Shown here piece by piece: positions 1 to 8,697 of a stretch of 64,000 nt of DNA. Each line of letters starts with the position of its first letter. The first letter of the stretch is position 1. The notes under the pieces are model-generated. The model made no database searches. It was not told the DNA's origin and saw only the letters and a program-made list of their open reading frames with translations. The DNA is from an uncultured Shimia sp. (GTDB taxonomy: Bacteria > Pseudomonadota > Alphaproteobacteria > Rhodobacterales > Rhodobacteraceae): contig CALCOY010000082.1 in NCBI GenBank assembly GCA_937897325.1, forward strand, positions 1 through 64,000. Reading direction: 5' to 3'. A program made the translations under genes and the position numbers.

Positions 1-129
1 GAAACCTTATTAGAGAAACCCCAAATTCGTGAGACTGAACGAGAGGGATAGACACATTTGATCCGATAGTTGCAATTCAATAGCACATACAACCAAGCCA
101 CTGCTTTACCCCTTCCGGAACTCAAGAGC

Positions 130-1272
130 TCAACCAGTCAAGTAGTCGGCCCATTGTTGCAAAAGCACGCGCCGCTTCTCGAGCAAATCGCTGCGCTGAT
201 ACGCCCGCTCAACTTCGCTGCCAACTTGGTGCCCAAGCGCCGTCTCTTTTACCTCGAACGGGGTGTCCGTCGTCTCTTCTACCCACGTCCGAAACGTCGC
301 CCGAAACCCGTGCGGGCGGGCTTCCATTTCCTCTCGTTCCATCAACCGGCTCATGGTCGCGTCAGACATGGCTTTGCCTCGGGGCGAAGGAAAGAGGTAG
401 TCGGAACCGGCAAGGATCGGGCAAGTTTCGATAACGCGCCGCGCCTCAGATGACAGCGGCACCCGATGCACATTCGTGGTCTTCGTGCGGGTCGGGTCGA
501 GCGTCCAAACATCATCCTCAATCTCGTTCGGCACGGCGAACCGCACCTCGCTCGTGCGCGCCACGGTCAGCATCAAAAACCGCAACGCGAAGGCTGATGG
601 AAAGTTCTGCTCAGACAGCAAGCGATAAAACTCGGGGGCCTCTTGGTAGGGGAGAGAGGGGATGTGTTTGGTTTCGTGCCGCCGCTTGCCCAGGAGCGCT
701 TGCGCTTTCATGACCGCTTGCAGATCGACGTCGAGCCCGAGTGCGGCGGCGTGCTTCAGGGTGAGGTTCATCCGGTTCATGGCTTTGCGCGCCGTGTCGG
801 CCTTCTCGTGCCAAATCGGCTCAAGTGTCTTCTTGAGTACATACTGATCTACGTCTTCAACCGCCATCGCTCCGATCTTTGGGATGACATGCACTGACAG
901 GGGAGAGAGCCAACGCCCGGCCCGACCATCATTCTTGAGTTCTGCTTGCCGGGCGACAAAACACCGCTCAATCGCCTCCGCTACCGTTAGGCGCCGCTCG
1001 CGGCGCATCGCCGCTTGCCGCGCCTGGATCGGATCAACACCATCCCGCAATTGCCTGCGCGCGTCTGACGCCCGTTCTCGTGCTTCCGATAGAGGAACAT
1101 CCGGCCAGCGTCCGAGCCCCATTTCCCGCCGTTTTCCGGCAACTGTGAGGCGCAACATCCACTTCCCAGCCTCTTTCCGGCTCTTCACGAGCATCAAACC
1201 CTGGCCATCAAAGTGCTTTCCCGGCCCAAGTGATTTGGTCTTGAGGTGTGAAAGTGTATTGATCTTTGTCAT
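130..1272 (-). CDS. Tyrosine-type site-specific integrase (DUF4102 arm-binding type)
   Basis: Encodes a 380-residue tyrosine recombinase of the P4-like/DUF4102 class, which inserts and excises genomic islands at tRNA genes. The N-terminal arm-binding domain (about residues 8-90) holds GKHFDGQGLMLV and GLGRWPDVPLSEAR. The catalytic set is visible: Arg239 in TVARTSEVR, His321/Arg324 in HGFR, His348 in ALGHQ and the nucleophile Tyr358 in AYQRSDLLEKRR, so it looks intact. The frame is open 10 codons further upstream, but the ATG at 1272 has an AAGGTGG ribosome site about 8 bases away and is preferred. It begins 138 bases past the 3' end of tRNA-Thr on the same strand, the usual arrangement at the integrase end of an island. 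Confidence 0.93.
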   Translation of the reverse strand: MTKINTLSHLKTKSLGPGKHFDGQGLMLVKSRKEAGKWMLRLTVAGKRREMGLGRWPDVPLSEARERASDARRQLRDGVDPIQARQAAMRRERRLTVAEAIERCFVARQAELKNDGRAGRWLSPLSVHVIPKIGAMAVEDVDQYVLKKTLEPIWHEKADTARKAMNRMNLTLKHAAALGLDVDLQAVMKAQALLGKRRHETKHIPSLPYQEAPEFYRLLSEQNFPSAFALRFLMLTVARTSEVRFAVPNEIEDDVWTLDPTRTKTTNVHRVPLSSEARRVIETCPILAGSDYLFPSPRGKAMSDATMSRLMEREEMEARPHGFRATFRTWVEETTDTPFEVKETALGHQVGSEVERAYQRSDLLEKRRVLLQQWADYLTG

Positions 1273-1409
1273 TGCAGACCACCTTTTGGGCCACCCTAAC
1301 ATACGAAAAACTATGGGTCAGCATGTTTTGAAATGGTCGGACCCTGCAATACAAGCCCATGAAATTAGGGGCTTTATGTGGTGATCTGCCGAAACATGAG
1401 AAGGTTGAA

Positions 1410-1485
1410 TGGTGCCCCCACACGGACTCGAACCGCGGACCTACTGATTACAAATCAGTTGCTCTACCAGCTGAGCTATAGGGGC
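1410..1485 (-). tRNA. tRNA-Thr (anticodon TGT)
   Basis: Read on the minus strand, a 76-base cloverleaf begins GCCCCTATAGCTCAG and ends with TGGGGGC-A-CCA. The 7-bp acceptor stem pairs GCCCCTA with TGGGGGC (one G-T pair). The anticodon arm is CTGAT-TTGTAAT-CAG-like with TGT at the anticodon, and the T-arm carries GGTTCGAGTCC. The CCA end is encoded (1410-1412). The integrase gene lies just 3' of it, so its 3' half is the likely attachment site of the island to the left. Confidence 0.96.
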
Positions 1486-1601
1486 ACGGCTGGCGGAATA
1501 CTTCCAAGATCAGGCTTGCGCAAGCCCTAATTCGCATCTTCGATGCTGGCAATCCGGTCTTGGCTGACTGATAAAGCCACATCTCGTTTTGTGGATGATA
1601 C

Positions 1602-2477
1602 ATGCAAATTGTTCTGCATTCAGGTGCTTACTTTACGGAAGAAAAGCTGCTGTTCAAAAGCATCTTGCGCAATCGCGAGAGCGTGTCGGAGCACGGCATT
1701 CACATACCCGGACCCGGCCGCTATCGAAGGTTGATGCGTGAAAGACTGGGTGCACTTGGCACGGCGATGCCACCAGATGAGACCAGCCAGGCATTGCTGA
1801 ACGCGGTTCTAGACGGCCCGCAAACACAGCGCATCATTCTCAGCCATTCTCATATCTTCGGTGCGCCACGGGCTGCTTTGCGAAATGGGCAGCTCTATCC
1901 AAACGCGCCCGTACGTCTGGATCAGTTGGGGTTCGCGTTTCGGGACCACCAGCTTAGGCTCTTCATGGCCGTCCGCAATCCAGCGACCTTCCTGCCCGCA
2001 ATCCTTCGCAAGGCCCCACAGGAAGACATGATGGAGCTTCTGAGAGGTCACGACCCGCGAGATATCCGTTGGTCAGAGACGTTTGAGGCGATCCGCAGCA
2101 GTGTACCTGACCTAACGATCACTGTTTGGTGTAGCGAGGACCTCCCTCTGGTCTGGGCAACAATCCTGCACAAGATCCTTGGAATGCCCAGAGTCGAAGA
2201 TGTAAACGGCCGCTTCGATCTATTGACCGAGATCATGGAGCCGGAAGGCCTCGTCCAGCTTGAAAGGTCCCTCAATGTTGCTATGGGCTTAAGCGAAGCG
2301 GAAGAACGAGACCTGATCACCGATCATCTTGAACGCTTTGCAATTAAGGACGCGGTCGAGGAGGAATTGGATGTGCCCAACTGGACGGAGGACCTGATTG
2401 ATGAAATAACCGAGATTTACGACGAAGACATGGACCGGCTGGCCGCCATCCCTGGAGTTAGCCTAATCGAACCCTAA
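1602..2477 (+). CDS. Conserved hypothetical protein, possibly sulfotransferase-like
   Basis: A 291-residue soluble protein without a signal peptide or membrane segment. I recognise the general pattern (MQIVLHSGAYFTEE, HIPGPGRYR, FMAVRNPATFLPA) as one seen in uncharacterised Roseobacter proteins. The opening beta-strand with a small-residue loop, and the RNPATFLPA segment near residue 125, vaguely recall sulfotransferase-like folds, but no PAPS-binding loop is clear. The C-terminal 60 residues are strongly acidic. It ends 2 bases before the convergent gapR stop. The function is unknown; the sulfotransferase idea is inference only. Confidence 0.72.
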   Translation: MQIVLHSGAYFTEEKLLFKSILRNRESVSEHGIHIPGPGRYRRLMRERLGALGTAMPPDETSQALLNAVLDGPQTQRIILSHSHIFGAPRAALRNGQLYPNAPVRLDQLGFAFRDHQLRLFMAVRNPATFLPAILRKAPQEDMMELLRGHDPRDIRWSETFEAIRSSVPDLTITVWCSEDLPLVWATILHKILGMPRVEDVNGRFDLLTEIMEPEGLVQLERSLNVAMGLSEAEERDLITDHLERFAIKDAVEEELDVPNWTEDLIDEITEIYDEDMDRLAAIPGVSLIEP

Positions 2478-2479
2478 AA

Positions 2480-2752
2480 CTACATGCCAAGCGCCTCCTT
2501 ATACATTTCGAGTACGGCTTCCTCTTCGGCAATATCATCCTTGTCGCGCTTTCGCAGCGCGATCACCTTGCGCATGACCTTTGTGTCATACCCTCGGGCT
2601 TTCGCTTCGGCCATAACCTCTTTCTGCTGATCGGCGAGGTCTTTCTTCTCCATCTCCAGACGCTCGAAACGTTCGATGAATTGCCGCAATTCGTCTGCTG
2701 TAACCCGGTAGCTGTCTGGTTTAACACTCTCGGTCAACGATCCGTCATCCAT
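2480..2752 (-). CDS. gapR: GapR-family nucleoid-associated DNA-binding protein (DUF2312)
   Basis: A 90-residue all-helical, charged protein matching the DUF2312/GapR family, which in Caulobacter binds overtwisted AT-rich DNA ahead of polymerases and supports replication and chromosome segregation. The core is VTADELRQFIERFERLEMEKKDL, then AKARGYDTKVMRKVIALRKR and an acidic tail ending LEMYKEALGM; length and order are as in the family. The open frame runs 22 codons further up, but the ATG at 2752 (MDDGSLTESV) has an AAGGA site 8 bases upstream. It is convergent with the gene to its left and divergent from the BtuF-like gene to its right. Confidence 0.92.
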   Translation of the reverse strand: MDDGSLTESVKPDSYRVTADELRQFIERFERLEMEKKDLADQQKEVMAEAKARGYDTKVMRKVIALRKRDKDDIAEEEAVLEMYKEALGM

Positions 2753-2902
2753 GGGGTAATCCTTTGCGGTCGATCTACCAAAGGCTTGTTGCATACTCAG
2801 GCGACCAGCGCCGCGCAAGGGCTTTGCGCGTATGACCGCCTTTCAGCACAAAGCAATCGTCCGAAACCCGCAGTCCGAACAGAGAAAGGTCAACATATCT
2901 CA

Positions 2903-3679
2903 ATGACATACCCGCCTCAACGCATTGTCTGTCTGACCGAGGAAACCGTCGAAACACTCTATCTGCTTGGACAAGAGGACCGCATTGTGGGTGTGACCGG
3001 TTATGCCGTCCGGCCCAATAGGGTGAGGCAGGAAAAACCGCGTGTCGGCGCATTTACATCGGCGGATGTTCCCAAAATCCGCGATTTGTCGCCAGATCTG
3101 GTGCTCACCTTCTCGGATCTCCAAGCCGACATTGCGGCCGAGTTGATCAAAGGCGGCATTGCGGTGCATGCCTTCAATCAAAGGGACTTGGCTGGCATCC
3201 TCGACATGATCCGCACGATCGGGGCGCTCACCGATTGCACTGATCAGGCGAGCGGTCTGGTTCTGGATCTGGAGAGAAAACTGAGCTGTGTGCGCAATAC
3301 CGCGCGTGCCTCCCGACCGCGTGTGTATTTTGAGGAATGGGATGACCCACCCATTACCGGAATCCGTTGGGTGTCGGAACTGATCGAGATTGCTGGCGGA
3401 GAAGATGTATTTGCCCGAAAAGGGCGTTCGCAGGAGGCAAAGGGCCGTATTCTGCAACCGGACGACGTAATAGCGGCAGCGCCCGATGTGATCTTGGCCT
3501 CCTGGTGTGGCAAGAAAGTTCGTCCAGACCGGATCGCGCAAAGAAGGGGCTGGGCTGATATTCCAGCCGTGCGCGACAAACGGGTATTTGAGATAAAGTC
3601 ACCGCTTATTCTGCAGCCCGGGCCAGCGGCGCTTACCGATGGGCTTGATGCCATATGCGCAGCGCTGTGGCGTGATTAA
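2903..3679 (+). CDS. BtuF/TroA-like cobalamin-binding-type protein lacking a signal peptide
   Basis: A 258-residue protein with the fold pattern of cobalamin/iron-siderophore ABC binding proteins: PQRIVCLTEETVETLYLLG, VGVTGYAVRP, VGAFTSADVPKIRDLSPDLVLT, then a helical linker and AAPDVILASWCGKK. These proteins normally work in the periplasm, yet neither the chosen ATG (2903) nor the longer frame back to 2681 encodes a signal peptide or lipobox, and no ABC permease or ATPase is adjacent. The start has AAAGG 13 bases upstream. It could be a cytoplasmic ligand sensor or a cobalamin-binding protein of the signal-less alphaproteobacterial type. Confidence 0.82.
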   Translation: MTYPPQRIVCLTEETVETLYLLGQEDRIVGVTGYAVRPNRVRQEKPRVGAFTSADVPKIRDLSPDLVLTFSDLQADIAAELIKGGIAVHAFNQRDLAGILDMIRTIGALTDCTDQASGLVLDLERKLSCVRNTARASRPRVYFEEWDDPPITGIRWVSELIEIAGGEDVFARKGRSQEAKGRILQPDDVIAAAPDVILASWCGKKVRPDRIAQRRGWADIPAVRDKRVFEIKSPLILQPGPAALTDGLDAICAALWRD

Positions 3680-3761
3680 AGCAGCGCGCCCGCCATGGAC
3701 TTGCATGCGGGGATTATCTCGTTCTACCTCGACACAATCTTTGGCCGCGAGGAGCAGCAAA

Positions 3762-3977
3762 ATGGATGTCGTGATTTGGGGCGGGGCCGCGCTGTCTCTG
3801 GTCGGGCTGTTCGGCCTGGTCTGGTGCATCTATCTCGTGTCGCGTGCGCGTGGACGGAACCTGCCGGATGAAGACATGCGGGCAGTTCTGAAACGCGTGC
3901 TGCCCCTCAATCTCGGGGCACTGCTGCTATCGGTATTCGGGCTGATGCTGGTGATCGTCGGGATCTTTCTGGCCTGA
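3762..3977 (+). CDS. Small two-helix membrane protein, unknown
   Basis: A 71-residue protein with two predicted membrane helices, WGGAALSLVGLFGLVWCIY (about 5-24) and LNLGALLLSVFGLMLVIVG (about 50-68), joined by a basic loop with ARGRNLPDEDMRAVLKR. The frame is open far upstream, but the ATG at 3762 is preceded by GAGGAG and begins the first hydrophobic stretch. It is co-directional with the BtuF-like gene (83-base gap) and the DUF442 gene (37-base gap). No function can be assigned. Confidence 0.75.
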   Translation: MDVVIWGGAALSLVGLFGLVWCIYLVSRARGRNLPDEDMRAVLKRVLPLNLGALLLSVFGLMLVIVGIFLA

Positions 3978-4013
3978 CTGGACAGTGTCGCGCCGAGGTC
4001 TTAACTGCACATC

Positions 4014-4442
4014 ATGGATATGCGCCAGATCACAACCGACTATTTCGTTTCCCCGCAACTCGATCCGACGGATATGGAAGATGCGGCGCGGGCCGGGGTG
4101 ACGACGATCATTTGCAATCGTCCCGATCCGGAGATCCCGCCAAGCCATCAGGCGCAAGCGCTTGAAGCGGCGGCGAAGGCGGAAGGTCTGGCCTTTGTCC
4201 TGCTGCCTCTGACGCATGACACGATGACACCGGAAAACGTTGCAAAACACCGGGCAGCTATAGAAGCCTCGGAAGGACCGACGCTAGCCTATTGCGCGTC
4301 AGGAACGCGATCAACGGTGGTATGGGCGTTGGGAGAGGCCGCAGAGACGCCAGCAGACGATATTCTCTTCAAGGCGCAGGCAGCGGGCTATGATCTGGAG
4401 GGATTGCGGCCAAGCCTCGATGCTGCGTATCAAAAAGGCTGA
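4014..4442 (+). CDS. TIGR01244/DUF442 phosphatase-like (sulfur transferase-type) protein
   Basis: A 142-residue protein of the DUF442 family, a dual-specificity-phosphatase-like fold often called 'TIGR01244 family sulfur transferase' and found fused to Blh persulfide dioxygenases. It starts DMRQITTDYFVSPQL (family consensus), followed by GVTTIICNRPDPE and the active-site loop AYCASGTRST, giving Cys-X4-Arg near residue 94. It probably handles persulfides or acts as a phosphatase; the substrate is unknown here. No sulfide-oxidation genes adjoin it. Confidence 0.85.
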   Translation: MDMRQITTDYFVSPQLDPTDMEDAARAGVTTIICNRPDPEIPPSHQAQALEAAAKAEGLAFVLLPLTHDTMTPENVAKHRAAIEASEGPTLAYCASGTRSTVVWALGEAAETPADDILFKAQAAGYDLEGLRPSLDAAYQKG

Positions 4443-4458
4443 AATCCCGTCCGCGCCT

Positions 4459-5658
4459 TCAAGTGGCCGTATTCAGTTCTGGGAGATCCGCAAGGTCGGG
4501 CAGATCGTCAAGATCCGGCAAATCCGTCAGATCGGGCAAGTCATCTAGATCAGGCAAGTCATCCAGCGGTGGAAGATCTGACAAATCCGCGTCGTCCAGC
4601 GTGTCGTCAATACTTTGTGGACCGTCCGACGGTTCAGACAATGAGGCGACATGCCCCACGTCGGCCAAAACCGACGTTGACAGTGGCTCGGCTTGGCCGA
4701 GCAACTGCTCGAGTTCGGATTGGTTGATGTCCTCAAGATCCCCGGCTGGGCGCATCGGCTTGTCTGCAGTCCCGTCAATGTGTACCGGTCGCACGGCCCG
4801 TTTGCCATCGACCTGACCGATCATGCCTTTGGCTATGGTCTTACCCGTGGATGTCGCAATCTGAACCTCGGGGAACCGATGGTCCGTCAAAGCAATCTCA
4901 TCCCCAACGTTCAAATTTTCGAGCTCGGACAAGGGCAGCTTCAGCCGTGCGACAACCATGCGCAAGCTTGTCTCGAGACCGAGTACGAGGCCGGTCATCC
5001 CCTCGCCTGTCTGCTCTTCGCCCTGCATGTCCCCATCCAGTGCCCGCGCCAGCAAAGACGTTTTTGGGTCGATGATCGGCAGGACAAGCACTATCTCACC
5101 TTGCCGCGCGCCCTTGCCCATATCCAAAGTGATCCGCAGTCGCTTGTAATCCGTCGCATCTAGCGCCAATTGGAGCATGCGAACCTCCTCCGCCTGCACG
5201 CCGAATGAGAATCCCTCGACAAGCCTTTTGTCTTTTTCAATGTCGAGCAGCTTGGGCAGGCGGTCAAAAAGCGCATCGAGTAGTGGCGCGCAAAGGGCAG
5301 CGTCGGTGCCCGTCATCCGTCGGGTTTGGTCCTTGTATTCCATGATCCGGCCCATGGTCTGCTGCTGGATCAGGCCCCCTACGAAGGATTGATCAAGGAT
5401 GGCCGCCCCCGAAGCGCCTGCTGGCCCATCCAGAACGATCAGCAGCGCAGCTTCGTCGATCTGTTCGAAAAGATCCGCCCCATCGATATCATCGGCGACA
5501 AAGCCCAGTGTGGCGAGAGGCAGATCAAAGATATCATCGGCGACTTTTGAAAAGGTCAGACGTGTCGCCTTGGCAAGGCTCATCACCCGCGCCTGACGCT
5601 CTTGCGCGCCGGCAGCCGCTTTGCGGCCCAGCACACTGTCTTTCTTCGCTTCGCCCAT
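4459..5658 (-). CDS. Orphan FliM/FliN C-terminal (SpoA) domain protein with acidic repeat tail
   Basis: A 399-residue protein related to the flagellar switch protein FliM. Residues about 1-210 resemble the FliM middle region, and about 230-300 form a FliN/SpoA-type domain (ARLKLPLSELENLNVGDEIALTD, VQIATSTGKTIAKGMIGQVDGKRAV). FliM normally couples CheY-P to the motor. This copy lacks an obvious CheY-binding N-terminus and carries a long acidic tail ending in six near-perfect DLPDLx hexapeptides. No flagellar gene is nearby; it is convergent with the DUF442 gene and sits 3' of the symporter-kinase operon. It may be a flagellar accessory or have a non-flagellar role. Confidence 0.82.
   Translation of the reverse strand: MGEAKKDSVLGRKAAAGAQERQARVMSLAKATRLTFSKVADDIFDLPLATLGFVADDIDGADLFEQIDEAALLIVLDGPAGASGAAILDQSFVGGLIQQQTMGRIMEYKDQTRRMTGTDAALCAPLLDALFDRLPKLLDIEKDKRLVEGFSFGVQAEEVRMLQLALDATDYKRLRITLDMGKGARQGEIVLVLPIIDPKTSLLARALDGDMQGEEQTGEGMTGLVLGLETSLRMVVARLKLPLSELENLNVGDEIALTDHRFPEVQIATSTGKTIAKGMIGQVDGKRAVRPVHIDGTADKPMRPAGDLEDINQSELEQLLGQAEPLSTSVLADVGHVASLSEPSDGPQSIDDTLDDADLSDLPPLDDLPDLDDLPDLTDLPDLDDLPDLADLPELNTAT
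4474..4578 (-). repeat. In-gene 18-base tandem repeat (DLPDLx tail)
   Basis: About six consecutive 18-base units encode the hexapeptide DLPDL(D/T/A) at the C-terminus of the FliM-like protein, ending with DLPEL. The units are diverged at the DNA level (GCAAATCCGTCAGATCGG against GCAAGTCATCTAGATCAG on the plus strand) but nearly identical as protein, so selection on the peptide rather than recent slippage is suggested. Copy number could vary between strains. Confidence 0.85.
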
Positions 5659-5746
5659 AACCCTCGGTCGACATGCTTTGTGTCTAAGATCGTCACCTTG
5701 GCCAGCAATGGTTAAAGATGGCTTTATCGGGTAGCTTCAACCGCAA

Positions 5747-8428
5747 TCATTGTGCAGCAGCCAAGCGTTTCTCAGACGGCAGTTGGATGACAAAAGCATT
5801 GCCTCCCTCATCGGGTTCATACATGATATCGCCGCCGAGACGGGTCATGATCTCACGACAAATCGCCAAGCCGAGGCCCGCCCCTGACCCGTCCTTGTCA
5901 TTGATTCTAGAAAATTTTTCGAAGATCAGCGCGCGCGAGGCGCCTGGGATCGTTGTGCCATTGTCGGCAAAACGGACCATTGTGCAACCATCCTTTTCTT
6001 CGACAGAAACAGTCAGGGTCGGATTCTCCGCATCGCAATATTTCTGCGCATTTGTAATCAGATTTACAAATACCTGCCCCAAACGGTCATGATCAGTCGT
6101 CAGACTAACCGCTTCATTCAGTCTGCGCCGCTCGATCGACAGCTTTCCCGCACCGGACCGCGTGGTCATGACCGCATGATCAATCAGCTCGGACAAGGAA
6201 CCTGTGACAAGGTTGAGGTTGACCTGACCGTTTTCCAGAACGCTCAGATCCAAAAGGTCATCAAGCAGTCTGGTCAATCGGACCGCTTCAGCATGAATGA
6301 TCGAGGCATAGCGCGTTTTCTCTACGCTGCCCAACCCGTCCGTATCCCGCAGAATCTCGGAAAACGACCGAATCGACGTCATCGGCGTGCGCAATTCATG
6401 ACTGATCTGGCCCAGAAACGCGTCCTTCTGGACCGAAAGTGCCTTCAGCTTCTCATTCGCTTCGCGCAATTGCCCGGCGGTCCGGGTCAATTCAGCCGAC
6501 TTGGCTTCCAACTGGTTGGAGTATTCCAGGATCTGCGCCGATTCATTGGCAACTGCCATCAGGTCTTCAACTGACACGCTGGCGCCACCAACAAGCTGAC
6601 TGACCATCGCATGCGCGGTCGCTGCCCCAACCGAGGCCGCAAGCTCTCTTTCAAGGGTCGACAGGAATGCCGGTGTCGGCTCTGGCAGGTAACCGGATAT
6701 ACCCTGCGCATGTGCGGCTGTGCGGAAGAGATCTCGTGCTTCCTCTGCCCCAAGTATCCGTTGCGCCATGATCATCAGATCTTCGCTTGTCGTGGTCGAA
6801 GCGCGCCAGCCCATCGCAGGCCCAGCATGGTCAAACACATTGACAAACTGCGCACCCTGCAGCCGTTCCATCGGACTTGGAAAGCTTAGCAGAGACACGC
6901 CGATAAAGAACACAGTGTTGAGCGTCAGAGACCACACCACCGCATGAACCGTGGGATCCAGCCCACCAAGGCCGAACAGCGCATGCGGTCGCAGCCAGGC
7001 CAAACCCCAAAGGCCCTCTTCGAACAATGCGGCGGAATAGACGGTGTCCACACCAAAGCTTGGCAACAAAGAAGTGTAGGCCCATATGGAAAAGCCGGTG
7101 ATCAGGCCTGCAAGCGCACCGCCCCGTGTAGACCCGCGCCAAAAGATCCCGCCCATCAAAGCGGGCAGAAACTGGGCAACTCCCACAAATGAAATGAGGC
7201 CGATTGAAGCCAGCGCGGCACTGCCGCCCGAAAAGCGGAAGTAGAGAAATCCGAAGGCGATAATTACCATGATCGAAAGGCGTCGCGACAGGATGACAAC
7301 GTTCCTGACATCCCCAGACACGGTGGCGCCTTCAGCGCGCAAAGACAGCCATAAGGGCATTACGATATGGTTGGATACCATCGTTGACAGCGCCAAAGTC
7401 GCGACGATGACCATCGACGTGGCTGACGAAAAACCGCCCAGAAAGCTGAGCACCGCCAACCCATCACGGCCTTCGGCAAGCGGCAGTGTTAGCACGAATA
7501 GATCGGGATTTGATCCGGCCGGCAGCATTTCGAGACCCATCACAGCGATGGGCACGACAAAAAGGCTCATCAACATGAGATAAAGTGGAAAGGCCCAGCT
7601 TGCGATTTGAAGCTGACGGTCACCATCGTTCTCGACTACGAGAACCTGAAACATCCGCGGCAGACACAGGAAGGCAGCAGCCGATACCGCAGTCAGGGCA
7701 AGCCACCGGCTGCTGTCCACCTGCCAGGTGCCGATATCCGAGGCGTCGATACGCGCCATCATCTGGCCCAGCCCACCGCCCAGGCCCCAGACAACAAAGC
7801 CACCGACCGCCAGCAGCGCGATCAGCTTCACCACCGCTTCCACCGCAACGGCGATGACCACCCCATCGTGGCGCTCGTTCGCATTCAGATTGCGTGTCCC
7901 AAAGAGAACCGTGAAAAGGGCCAGCCCCGCCGCCACCCAAAAACCGGCCGTGGCACTGGGGCGTCGAACCACCGCTTCCGCATCTGAAAAGATCGAAAGC
8001 GACAGCGTGACCGATTGAAGCTGCAGGGCTATGTAAGGTGTCACACCAATAACCGCCATCAAGGTCACGACAATGGCGAGCGCGTTTGACTTGCCATAGC
8101 GCGAAGAAATCAAATCAGCGATCGAAGTGACCCGCTGTGTTCGGCCAATCCGCACCAGCTTTCTTAGTACCCACCACCAACCAATCATGACCAAAGACGG
8201 ACCGAGATAGATTGTCACGAACTCCATGCCTGACCGTGCGGCGTATCCGACGGCGCCATAAAACGTCCAAGCCGTGCAGTATACGGAAAGAGAGAGGGTA
8301 TAGACCAGCGGGGCGCGTAGCCACCCCCCTTTGCCGCGAATTGCAGCGCGCTCGGCCGCGAACGCCACCGCGAAAAGGAATGCAACGTAGATCAGGCACA
8401 CTGCGACCAGTGTGTTGAGCGAGGCCAT
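5747..8428 (-). CDS. Sodium/solute-symporter-type sensor histidine kinase
   Basis: An 893-residue protein with an N-terminal sodium:solute symporter (SSS) domain of roughly 12-13 helices (to about residue 510), a short linker, then a kinase core: H-box ISHELRTPMTSIRSF with phospho-acceptor His677, N-box NLITNAQKYCD, DNGTTIPG and GAGLGLAI. The layout matches CrbS/CbrA-like transporter kinases, which sense uptake or presence of a carbon source. The start ATG overlaps the stop of the small membrane gene (ATGA), so the longer frame to 8503 was rejected. It is the last gene of a three-gene operon with its probable partner regulator. The ligand is not shown; acetate or another short acid would fit the ScfR neighbour, by inference. 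Confidence 0.93.
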   Translation of the reverse strand: MASLNTLVAVCLIYVAFLFAVAFAAERAAIRGKGGWLRAPLVYTLSLSVYCTAWTFYGAVGYAARSGMEFVTIYLGPSLVMIGWWWVLRKLVRIGRTQRVTSIADLISSRYGKSNALAIVVTLMAVIGVTPYIALQLQSVTLSLSIFSDAEAVVRRPSATAGFWVAAGLALFTVLFGTRNLNANERHDGVVIAVAVEAVVKLIALLAVGGFVVWGLGGGLGQMMARIDASDIGTWQVDSSRWLALTAVSAAAFLCLPRMFQVLVVENDGDRQLQIASWAFPLYLMLMSLFVVPIAVMGLEMLPAGSNPDLFVLTLPLAEGRDGLAVLSFLGGFSSATSMVIVATLALSTMVSNHIVMPLWLSLRAEGATVSGDVRNVVILSRRLSIMVIIAFGFLYFRFSGGSAALASIGLISFVGVAQFLPALMGGIFWRGSTRGGALAGLITGFSIWAYTSLLPSFGVDTVYSAALFEEGLWGLAWLRPHALFGLGGLDPTVHAVVWSLTLNTVFFIGVSLLSFPSPMERLQGAQFVNVFDHAGPAMGWRASTTTSEDLMIMAQRILGAEEARDLFRTAAHAQGISGYLPEPTPAFLSTLERELAASVGAATAHAMVSQLVGGASVSVEDLMAVANESAQILEYSNQLEAKSAELTRTAGQLREANEKLKALSVQKDAFLGQISHELRTPMTSIRSFSEILRDTDGLGSVEKTRYASIIHAEAVRLTRLLDDLLDLSVLENGQVNLNLVTGSLSELIDHAVMTTRSGAGKLSIERRRLNEAVSLTTDHDRLGQVFVNLITNAQKYCDAENPTLTVSVEEKDGCTMVRFADNGTTIPGASRALIFEKFSRINDKDGSGAGLGLAICREIMTRLGGDIMYEPDEGGNAFVIQLPSEKRLAAAQ

Positions 8429-8697
8429 CAGACCTCTCTTCCCCCTGTTTTTAAGCTCAGAACACGCCCAAGCGCGAAACCCGAGATGATCAGGAAAAGC
8501 CAAACGACAAAGACATACGCAATGGCCTGAGATGTCGCCACAAGCGGCGTTTCATCCGCTGAACCGTTTGACCAGATGATCGGTAAGGCCCATAGGCCCA
8601 AGCCGCAGAAAGGCAGAAGACGCAGCGCATCCATCCAACGTCTCTTGCGGTAAGTGTCGCGCTCAACAAACACGTCTGGTGGGACTTTGCTAGTCAT
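8428..8697 (-). CDS. Small two-TM protein between receiver and symporter-kinase genes
   Basis: An 89-residue protein with two hydrophobic helices, LRLLPFCGLGLWALPIIW (about 25-43) and AIAYVFVVWLFLIISGFALG (about 58-77), and a basic N-terminus. Its start overlaps the receiver stop and its stop overlaps the kinase start, both as ATGA, so the three products are translationally coupled. Its size and place recall the small membrane partners encoded before SSS transporters (DUF485 YjcH before ActP, DUF4212), suggesting it is a subunit of the symporter-like sensor. I do not recognise its sequence family with certainty. Confidence 0.85.
   Translation of the reverse strand: MTSKVPPDVFVERDTYRKRRWMDALRLLPFCGLGLWALPIIWSNGSADETPLVATSQAIAYVFVVWLFLIISGFALGRVLSLKTGGREV

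Noticed and set aside
1513-1526. 14-base perfect palindrome GGCTTGCGCAAGCC upstream of tRNA-Thr
   Set aside because: It lies 5' of the tRNA, not at the 3' end used as an attachment site, occurs once, and more likely belongs to the promoter region; no function can be supported.
4474-4578. Tandem repeat as a CRISPR array or satellite
   Set aside because: Units are 18 bases without spacers and lie in frame in the FliM-like gene; they encode a hexapeptide repeat.
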